A stretch of 50,105 nt of DNA. Origin: Deltaproteobacteria bacterium. Lineage in GTDB: Bacteria > Desulfobacterota > DSM-4660 > Desulfatiglandales > Desulfatiglandaceae. Position numbers and translations under genes: made by a program. Numbering within the stretch: position 1 is the stretch's first letter; each line of letters starts with the position of its first letter. This document shows, in pieces, positions 44,038 through 50,105 of the stretch. The DNA lies in assembly GCA_021163815.1 (NCBI GenBank), contig JAGGTJ010000121.1, positions 1 through 50,105 on the forward strand. Direction: 5' to 3'. The notes beneath the pieces were generated by a model. It made no database searches. It worked only from the letters and a program-made list of their open reading frames with translations, and had not been told where the DNA came from.

Positions 44038-46288
44038 AGTTCCTCCTGAAGGTTCAAGATACGCAAAAGTCATCCTTATTGGCGAAGCGCCTGCGAAGGA
44101 AGAGGTGCTCACAGGGCGTCCATTTCAAGGATCGGCAGGTCGATATCTCAACAGGTTCTTGAGACTGGCAGGGTTGAGAAGAAATGAACTTTACATCACA
44201 AACGTCTCTAAAAACCGTGCTCCGAAAGACACGATGTCCCTAATACCATTTCAAGAGCTGGAGATGTGGCGAAAGAGGCTCATTGACGAGCTCAATGGGC
44301 TTTTTGAACCTAAAATTTTAGTCCCTTTGGGAAGGTATGCTCTGGAGTCTGTTACAGACAAGAAAGGGATTTCGAACTTTAGAGGATCAATTCTTACTCC
44401 GAGGGAGTGTATTCGGCATAAATGTATTGTTGTTCCGACTCTTCATCCATCTGTCGTCCACTACAACTATTCTGTATGGCCTCTTATTGTTGCAGATCTC
44501 GCCAGAGTAAGAAAGCTTGCGGAAAGTGATGTTCCTTACGAGCCACCAACTTTCAATTTCATCATCCGCCCAACTTTTCAGCAAGTCATCGACACACTTG
44601 AAATGCTCAAAAAGGCCAACTTTCCCATGGTCGTGATTGACGTGGAAACGCCACATGATCGACTTTCTGCCATCGGCCTTGCATGGTCAAGGCGAGACGC
44701 TATTAGCATTCCCTTCTACTACGGGACTGGCAGAGATTACTGGACGCTTGAGCAGGAGGCTGAGATCTGGAAAAAGCTGGCGGAGGTTTTACCTCAACTA
44801 AATCTTGCAAATCAGAACGTCTTTTTTGATTGGAGAATTTTGTATGAACATAACATCCGTCTGAAGACGCCCACATGGGATCCAATGCTTATGCATCACT
44901 GCCTTTATCCCGAGCTTCCGCATAGGTTGGATGTGATTACAAGTATCTACACCGACATCCCTTTTTACAAAAAGGATGAAAAAGGCGAAAAAGGATCGAC
45001 CTTAAGGGCAGGAATGGAAAGAGATCATTGGATTTACAACTGCTATGACGTTGTTGCTGCGTTCTGGTCAATCGAGAACCTTCGTAAGGAGCTTGCAGAA
45101 GAGGGGCTGATACGAGTCTACATTGATCTTTATGCGGAGATGATTGAGCCGCTTTTGGAGATGAATCTGAGGGGAGTTCCGGTGGATGTCGAGCAACTAA
45201 AAGAAGCTCGCAAGGTTCTGAAAAAGCTCATCGAAGATTACACCCAAGAGATTTATGAGCAGACAGGGTGTAAATTGAATGTAAATTCCCCGAAGCAGGT
45301 TTCAGAACTTCTGTTCGGAACATTGAATATGCAACCCTACAAAGGCGAGAAGACGGGTAAGAAGGCATTGAAAAAGTTGGCATACAAATACCAGTCTGAT
45401 ATCCCTACAATGATTATTGACATCCGTGCAGCCCGAAAAGAACTCAGCCTTTTCTCTGAAGAGAATGTCGTCGATGGGAGAGTCCGATGCGACTACTCTT
45501 TGGCTCGCACCTCCTCGGGGCGCCTTGCATCTCGTAAAGCCTTTTCAAGGGGAGGGATGAATCTTCAAAATGTAAAAAGAGGCGAGCAAAGAAAGTTTTT
45601 CGTTGCCGAGAAGGGACATATTTTGGTGGGAGGCGATCAAAAGCAAGCTGAAGCTCGTGTGGTGGGATGGTATGCGAGAGATAGGAAATTTCTTGATCTC
45701 TTCGCCAAGGGAAAATCTATCCATCTTGAGAATGCGAAAAACATATTCGGAGAGTATGTTGAAAAAGACGATCCTCGATACGTAATATCAAAAAGTTTGA
45801 TCCATGGAAGCAACTACGGATTGTCGGCCTTCACTTTTGCACGGATAGCTAACATCCCTCTTGCAGATGCAAAGCGCCACTTGGAGCTATATCATTCCAC
45901 CTACCCTGGCATCAGAAAAGTCTTCCACGCTTATGTGGAGCAAGAAATTAAGAGATGCAGGACACTTGTAAATCCTTTTGGAAGAAGACACATCTTTTTC
46001 GGAAGGATTGGATTGGAGCTCTTTAAGGAGGCTTATGCCTTCTTGCCGCAATCAACTGTCTCGGATGTAAACAAGAAGGCTTTGAAGAGGCTCTACAAAC
46101 ATTACATAGTTCTCCTTGAACTTCATGACGGTCTCATCTTATCTGTCCCGAAAGGGGAGGTGCATTTTGCCATTGAGGCTCTGCGGGAGGCTTATGACAT
46201 CCCTTTTCAGATTTGGGGAGAGACACATACAATTCCCATCGAAGTCTCTGTCGGGCAGAATTGGGCAGAAATGGAGGAGGTAGAATGA
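44027..46288 (+). CDS. DNA polymerase I family with fused UDG-like N-terminus
   Basis: 753 aa from the ATG at 44027 (AAGGAG upstream). Residues ~1-160 look like a family-4 uracil-DNA glycosylase: GEAPAKEE (19-26), RPFQGSAGRYL and THP-type LHPS (His140). A DEDDy 3'-5' exonuclease follows: VIDVETP (Asp205, Glu207), ANQNVFFDWR and YNCYD. PolA motifs: GGDQKQAEAR (Asp537, motif A), Lys589-His593-Tyr597 (motif B; His where E. coli Pol I has Phe762) and LHDGL (700-702, motif C, with Gly instead of Glu). UDG-PolA fusions occur in some phages. It is the likely replicative polymerase. Confidence 0.9.
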   Translation: MKVEVPPEGSRYAKVILIGEAPAKEEVLTGRPFQGSAGRYLNRFLRLAGLRRNELYITNVSKNRAPKDTMSLIPFQELEMWRKRLIDELNGLFEPKILVPLGRYALESVTDKKGISNFRGSILTPRECIRHKCIVVPTLHPSVVHYNYSVWPLIVADLARVRKLAESDVPYEPPTFNFIIRPTFQQVIDTLEMLKKANFPMVVIDVETPHDRLSAIGLAWSRRDAISIPFYYGTGRDYWTLEQEAEIWKKLAEVLPQLNLANQNVFFDWRILYEHNIRLKTPTWDPMLMHHCLYPELPHRLDVITSIYTDIPFYKKDEKGEKGSTLRAGMERDHWIYNCYDVVAAFWSIENLRKELAEEGLIRVYIDLYAEMIEPLLEMNLRGVPVDVEQLKEARKVLKKLIEDYTQEIYEQTGCKLNVNSPKQVSELLFGTLNMQPYKGEKTGKKALKKLAYKYQSDIPTMIIDIRAARKELSLFSEENVVDGRVRCDYSLARTSSGRLASRKAFSRGGMNLQNVKRGEQRKFFVAEKGHILVGGDQKQAEARVVGWYARDRKFLDLFAKGKSIHLENAKNIFGEYVEKDDPRYVISKSLIHGSNYGLSAFTFARIANIPLADAKRHLELYHSTYPGIRKVFHAYVEQEIKRCRTLVNPFGRRHIFFGRIGLELFKEAYAFLPQSTVSDVNKKALKRLYKHYIVLLELHDGLILSVPKGEVHFAIEALREAYDIPFQIWGETHTIPIEVSVGQNWAEMEEVE

Positions 46289-46617
46289 TCTATCTTGCAA
46301 GTCCATATGCAGGTGAAGATGAGGAGAAGAGATTTGAGGATGCACAATTAGCATGTGCAATTCTTTTAAAGAAGGGTATCAAAGTTTTTTCTCCGATTGT
46401 TTATGGACATCCCTTGGCGGTCAAGTTTGGGCTGCCGAAGGACTGCAGCTTCTGGAGAGGTTTTAACGATTTTTTCCTTCTGTCATGTGAAGAGCTTTGG
46501 GTGCTTAAGCTTGAAGGATGGCAGAAATCGGAGGGGGTGATGCATGAAATTCATACGGCAAATAGAGCTGAGATAGATATTCGATACATCACACTAAAAG
46601 AATGCGTTGAACTATGA
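46285..46617 (+). CDS. DUF1937-like protein
   Basis: 110 aa from the ATG at 46285 (GGAGGT just upstream; the longer track start is within polA). MIYLASPYAGEDEEKRFEDA, KVFSPIVYGHPLAVKFGLP and KLEGWQKSEGVMHEIHTA match the nucleoside 2-deoxyribosyltransferase-like DUF1937 pattern. A salvage or base-exchange role is possible, but catalytic residues are not established. Coupled to polA by ATGA. Confidence 0.7.
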   Translation: MIYLASPYAGEDEEKRFEDAQLACAILLKKGIKVFSPIVYGHPLAVKFGLPKDCSFWRGFNDFFLLSCEELWVLKLEGWQKSEGVMHEIHTANRAEIDIRYITLKECVEL

Positions 46618-47777
46618 AGCGAAAATCGAAGCAATCGTGGTTAAAAGATTATCGAGATTATATCGTCAGACAGGAGTCCCCTGATGTTTTTCATTTCTGG
46701 GTCGGGATGATGATGATCGGAGTAGCTTTGAGGAGGAATGTTTATATTGATCGAGGGGCATACGATGTCTATCCGAACCAATTTGTCTTCCTTGTGAGTC
46801 AATCAGGGCTTTGTAAAAAGAGTGCAGCAATTGATATCGGTATCAACATCTTAGAGCAAGTTGAAGATGTTCATATCATCCATGGCCGTGCAACAGTTGA
46901 AGGGCTAATTGATGCCATGAACCATGTTATAGTACGTCCCGATGGCCGTGTTGTCCCAGATGGGAGTCTTTTGATCCATGCAGACGAACTCTCATATCTC
47001 TTCGGAAAGGCTTCGTATGTTGCTGATGTCATGAACTTTCTGACGGCATCTTACACAGGCAGAAGCAAATTGGACTTCCTGACTCGAAATAAAGGGCTCT
47101 GCAAGGTGAGGAATCCTGCGCCATCGCTGCTTGCAGCATCGACACCTGATTCCATGTCTGAAATCTTCCCATCTTCTTCTCTTTCAAGCGGATTTATGGG
47201 ACGGGTTGTGATTGTCGCCTCATCAGACTTCAAAAGAGTTTCGAAGCCGAAGCTTCGCAGAGATCTTGAAGAGCTGTTGGTTCACGATCTAAATCACATT
47301 TCCCATCTTTGTGGAAGGGTGCAGTTGACAGATGAGGCAGAGAAGTATTTTGATGAATGGTATGAGCAGATGAGCGTAGCGCCTTTTAAGGAGCTTGATG
47401 CTTTCTACCAGAGGAAGCATGACCACGCCCTAAAGGCAGCATTGCACATCTCGATGGCAGAGTCTGACGATCTTGTAATTACAAAAGACCATCTTATTCA
47501 AGGCATTATGTCCATTGAGCATCTTGAAGAGGGGATGCATAGCGTTCTAAGGAATGTCGGAGCAACCATTCAGGGGAGTCTGGCCGATTTAGTTGAGGGA
47601 ATCGTTCGAAGCAAATCACCTCTACCTGTGTCTCGTTCAGTTCTTCTCAGAAGGGTTTATAAGAAGTTGACACATGGAGCCCAAGAGTTCCAAGGCATCA
47701 TTGACCTCTTAAAAGAGGCAGGAAGGATAAAAGAGAGCGCAACTTCGAAAGGAATTTTTTATGAAGTTGCGTCGTAA
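46614..47777 (+). CDS. DUF3987-like helicase/primase-associated ATPase
   Basis: 387 aa. A variant P-loop SGLCKKS is at 64-70 (Cys and an extra Lys where GKS/T would be expected), with Walker B-like LLIHADELSYLF (~119-130). The overall pattern resembles DUF3987 proteins, which contain RecA-fold helicase domains and often serve as phage replication proteins. It is probably the replicative helicase or primase partner, since no other helicase is seen. Palindrome copy 8 overlaps its stop codon. Confidence 0.6.
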   Translation: MKRKSKQSWLKDYRDYIVRQESPDVFHFWVGMMMIGVALRRNVYIDRGAYDVYPNQFVFLVSQSGLCKKSAAIDIGINILEQVEDVHIIHGRATVEGLIDAMNHVIVRPDGRVVPDGSLLIHADELSYLFGKASYVADVMNFLTASYTGRSKLDFLTRNKGLCKVRNPAPSLLAASTPDSMSEIFPSSSLSSGFMGRVVIVASSDFKRVSKPKLRRDLEELLVHDLNHISHLCGRVQLTDEAEKYFDEWYEQMSVAPFKELDAFYQRKHDHALKAALHISMAESDDLVITKDHLIQGIMSIEHLEEGMHSVLRNVGATIQGSLADLVEGIVRSKSPLPVSRSVLLRRVYKKLTHGAQEFQGIIDLLKEAGRIKESATSKGIFYEVAS

Positions 47778-47796
47778 TTTTAGTCGGTAAATTTAC
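47774..47796 (+). promoter_or_regulatory. Dispersed palindrome, copy 8
   Basis: GTAATTTTA-GTCGG-TAAATTTAC, overlapping the stop of the DUF3987 gene and 18 nt before the next ATG. Here an AAGGAGGG RBS lies between, followed by GTTTGAAATG. Confidence 0.7.
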
Positions 47797-47814
47797 GAAG
47801 AAGGAGGGTTTGAA

Positions 47815-48111
47815 ATGATAGTAAACATGAGCGCTGAGTTAAAAACATTGGATGGAGAACCTCTAATCGATGCAGGAAAGCCAGTTACGTTAAAGGATGT
47901 CTCTGTAAACGCACTTCTTGCTCAGCAAGAAAGAGAGACACTTGACGCAAAAGAAAAGCTTGCAAGATACGAGCTGGCACTAAAGGTAAATAAGGGTGGA
48001 GATGTCGAGGTGACAGTAGAAGAGATTGCAAAAATCAAAGACTGCGTAGGAAAAGTTTATCCCACCCTTGTCGTAGGTCAAGTTTTTCATCTCTTAGAAG
48101 GAAAAAACTAA
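47815..48111 (+). CDS. Small conserved phage protein
   Basis: 98 aa. VNMSAELKTLDGEPLIDAGK, VSVNALLAQQERETLDAKEK and VTVEEIAKIKDCVGKVYPTL resemble short proteins of unknown function from other phages. AAGGAGGG RBS; it is the last rightward gene and meets the minus arm at a hairpin. Confidence 0.65.
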   Translation: MIVNMSAELKTLDGEPLIDAGKPVTLKDVSVNALLAQQERETLDAKEKLARYELALKVNKGGDVEVTVEEIAKIKDCVGKVYPTLVVGQVFHLLEGKN

Positions 48112-48359
48112 TTTAGAGGCGAGGTGGGATCTTTCTCCACCTCGCTTCTAACTTCAAGTTCCATCTCTTCAATCATCTTCAACTTCTTATCCCTTGACAG
48201 CTTCTTAGGCTGCCTGTCTGTGCGCTCCAAAATGATTCTGTCAATACACTGCCGTGCCTTGTTGGTGATGGCATCCTGAAGCCATTGTTCAATTGACAGG
48301 ATGGTAGCTTCAAGTGCTTTAACCTCAGCATCTGAAAGTTTAACTATGAATTCTTTCAT
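48108..48359 (-). CDS. Hypothetical protein
   Basis: 83 aa. MKEFIVKLSDAEVKALEATI and NKARQCIDRIILERTDRQPK are helical and basic. RBS AAGGGGAAACAAAAG. It lies at the downstream end of the minus arm in a circular reading. Not recognised. Confidence 0.6.
   Translation of the reverse strand: MKEFIVKLSDAEVKALEATILSIEQWLQDAITNKARQCIDRIILERTDRQPKKLSRDKKLKMIEEMELEVRSEVEKDPTSPLN
48119..48145. terminator. Convergent hairpin between the two arms
   Basis: GCGAGGTGG/CCACCTCGC, 9-bp stem with a 9-nt loop. It lies 8 nt after the rightward gene stop and inside the 3' end of the leftward 83-aa ORF, and ends both arms. Either strand gives only short T-runs. Confidence 0.6.
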
Positions 48360-48600
48360 CTTTTGTTTCCCCTTTCCACAAATCTATCAAACTCTTGAAA
48401 AAGACCTTCGCTGACTCATCGGCATCGCCTGTAAAATGTATTTCATCTCCATCCCAAAAAAGTTTGCCAACCTCTTTTGACGGATCTCCGTCGTAGAATA
48501 TTATGGAGCGTTCAGGCGCAGATTGATCTATTGCAGCATGCTCTGGTGCCCAAAATTCCTTTACGTCTACTACTGTGGAATCTGTTTTGAACTTTTTCAT
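48340..48600 (-). CDS. Hypothetical protein
   Basis: 86 aa from the ATG at 48600 (AAAGGAGAGGCAAAG before it; the longer track start at 48645 has no RBS). MKKFKTDSTVVDVKEFWAPE, then YDGDPSKEVGKLFWDGDEIH. Overlaps the 83-aa gene by 20 bases. Not recognised; follows the fibre gene. Confidence 0.55.
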   Translation of the reverse strand: MKKFKTDSTVVDVKEFWAPEHAAIDQSAPERSIIFYDGDPSKEVGKLFWDGDEIHFTGDADESAKVFFKSLIDLWKGETKDERIHS

Positions 48601-48617
48601 CTTTGCCTCTCCTTTCT

Positions 48618-50105
48618 TTATGCTATTCGATGGCCACTGAACCAATGATACACATAACCAGTCGGTGGCGCTACGAGATCAGTCTGTTGGGTTCCCCCTG
48701 ACTGATATATCTGTACCTTTGCTGTATCGTTGGCATCCATGTCTGCATCAACAGAAATTGTTAAGGTTAGAACACTAACATCAGCTGTAAAATTAGGGTC
48801 AATAAAATTAAAGTAGGTTCTATTTGATGTTACTATCCGAATGTCATAATACGTAGCAGCAGTGTCAACAGAGCCTAACATAACACCTACATCAAAATGG
48901 TATTTTCCTGTAGCTGGCGCTGTAAAAGTTGAGGATGAAAAATCGTTTCCCTGATCGTAAATTTCTGTCTCAAAGGTGACGTCTACTGCAGTGTTTACAG
49001 CAATATTGCTCTGAGCAGTAGTCTTCACTGCCAAAAACGCAGGCAACCCCGCCCTGCTACCGCCATCCACATACTGCTTCACAGCCTTTTCAGTGGGGAC
49101 AGCATCATCACTATTCCCTGCAAGGGTGGTGTCGGTGGAGAATTCGTTGACAGATGTACCCGAAGCAAGGGATAAGCTTTGCGATACAGTTGTTGCCGCA
49201 TTAATTTTCAGCGTCTGATTGGCTGGGGCATCGGCCATAGTACCGTAGAGGATAGCTTTAGCTTGCTCATCTGCATTGCTGGTTCTGACACGGTTATCAA
49301 TGATGAGAATGTCCGAACCTGTAACTTTCGAACCAGCATAGTATCCTAAACATATATTACGACTGCCTGTTTGGTTATTATAACCTGCATTTCTTCCTAA
49401 AAATACGTTATAATTTCCTGTTTGATTATAAACTCCAGCGGAGCGTCCTAAAAATACATTTCCACTTCCTCCTGTGTTAATATTTCCAGCATAACTCCCT
49501 ACGAAAACATTACCTCCACCTGTTGTGTTCTTCCAAGCTGTTGAATATCCAAGAAAAGTGTTGAAGTTTCCTGAAGTGTTTTCATAGCCTGCTTGAAAGC
49601 CGAGAAAGGTATTAGCATATCCTGCAGAATTATCTTTTCCTGCATCAACACCTACAAAGACGTTATTTCCAATATCGAGACACACTTTGCCATCTATAAT
49701 AACCTTCCCGTAAGTATTGTTATATCTGTTGTTATTAATCTCTGTCCCTAAATCTGCATCCGCTTTATTGTCCGTGTAGGTAGTTGTAGTATTATCATTT
49801 ATTGTAGTAAGGTAATAAAGATACGATCCACCAGCCTTCGTCCTATAAATTCTTCTTGCTATTACTGAGCCTGATGAGCTTGTAGGAATATCAGTTAAAC
49901 TAACTTGCTTATGTGTATCATCTACTGTAACTGAATTGGAAGCTGCTCCTAACTCAGTTTCTCCAGTATCATTTACATAAGTTATCTTGTAGTAATGCGA
50001 TCCATTATCAACATTTCCTGTCTCCGTAGCAATCAGAGAGGCGGTGCATGCAGTCGGAGCAGTTACAGAAGTAAATTTAATGTCCCCACCATGTGTGAGA
50101 AGAAC
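48618..50105 (-). CDS. Tail fibre C-terminal part (5' end outside window)
   Basis: At least 495 aa; the frame is open to 50105, and the track start (GTG 49685) is internal. N-terminal visible part: beta-structured repeats with RTKAGGSYLYYLTT. Then about seven repeats of ~16-18 residues of the type GNYNVFLGRNAGYNNQTG, suggesting a beta-helical shaft. The C-terminal ~115 residues (VDVTFETEIYDQGNDFSSST, TAPATGKYHFDVGVM) resemble a C1q-like jelly-roll tip, a receptor-binding module. It is probably continuous with J or a separate fibre gene next to it. Confidence 0.75.
   Translation of the reverse strand, partial: VLLTHGGDIKFTSVTAPTACTASLIATETGNVDNGSHYYKITYVNDTGETELGAASNSVTVDDTHKQVSLTDIPTSSSGSVIARRIYRTKAGGSYLYYLTTINDNTTTTYTDNKADADLGTEINNNRYNNTYGKVIIDGKVCLDIGNNVFVGVDAGKDNSAGYANTFLGFQAGYENTSGNFNTFLGYSTAWKNTTGGGNVFVGSYAGNINTGGSGNVFLGRSAGVYNQTGNYNVFLGRNAGYNNQTGSRNICLGYYAGSKVTGSDILIIDNRVRTSNADEQAKAILYGTMADAPANQTLKINAATTVSQSLSLASGTSVNEFSTDTTLAGNSDDAVPTEKAVKQYVDGGSRAGLPAFLAVKTTAQSNIAVNTAVDVTFETEIYDQGNDFSSSTFTAPATGKYHFDVGVMLGSVDTAATYYDIRIVTSNRTYFNFIDPNFTADVSVLTLTISVDADMDANDTAKVQIYQSGGTQQTDLVAPPTGYVYHWFSGHRIA

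Noticed and set aside
1-50105. tRNA genes, CRISPR arrays, insertion sequences and an integrase
   Set aside because: Looked for cloverleaf-like and repeat-spacer patterns, transposase motifs and tyrosine or serine recombinase motifs while reading; none was convincing.
1-50105. Direct circular joining of the window ends to make one fibre gene
   Set aside because: The left frame ends with two leftover bases while the right begins on a full codon, so the direct join is out of frame; kept only as a hypothesis.

Overview
The window is almost wall-to-wall genes of a tailed double-stranded DNA bacteriophage with a long non-contractile (siphovirus-type) tail. It has a terminase, a portal, an XkdF-type prohead protease, a capsid, a tail tube, a frameshifted tail chaperone, a ~955-residue tape measure and a lambda-J-like tip. 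I see no integrase, tRNA, rRNA, CRISPR array or clear host gene. The host cannot be named. Strong AGGAGGT ribosome binding sites and sigma70-like promoters point to a bacterial host. I saw no integrase and no convincing repressor, so lysogeny is unsupported.

Layout: transcription diverges from an AT-rich intergenic region at about 26.9-27.5 kb. This region has a 44-bp inverted repeat, iteron-like repeats and two palindromes, and is the best candidate replication origin. The leftward (minus) arm runs 26.5 kb to 1: three tiny genes separated by hairpins, then small and large terminase, portal, a transglutaminase-like peptidase, an endolysin with a zinc ribbon, a holin, an XhlA-like membrane protein, protease, scaffold, decoration protein, major capsid, head-tail connectors, a glycosyltransferase/methyltransferase cassette, tail tube, G/GT chaperone, tape measure, tail tip proteins and J. 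J is open at the left edge. A minus-strand fibre ORF is open at the right edge (48618-50105), so the contig may be a circular or permuted genome cut inside the tail-fibre region. Joined that way, all minus genes form one arm that ends at a convergent hairpin at 48.12 kb.

The rightward (plus) arm (27.5-48.1 kb) opens with an amidoligase, a class II glutamine amidotransferase and a HExxH protein. This looks like a small peptide/amide-modification cassette. Many small genes follow, several of them zinc-ribbon or coiled-coil, then a tandem array of five paralogous genes of unknown function (the fourth frameshifted) and a PAPS-reductase-like PP-loop ATPase. The DNA metabolism set comes last: Cas4/RecB-like nuclease, ATP-dependent ligase, ThyX, Sak4-like ATPase, DUF669 protein, ParB-methyltransferase fusion, UDG-PolA fusion, DUF1937 protein and DUF3987 helicase/primase-like protein.

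The most unusual structural signal is a dispersed ~23-bp palindrome (GTAAnTTTA-N5-TAAAnTTAC). It occurs eight times, nearly always directly upstream of a start codon, and its half-sites recur inside the candidate origin. It looks like a phage-wide regulatory or boundary element, comparable in placement to the start-associated sequences of some mycobacteriophages.
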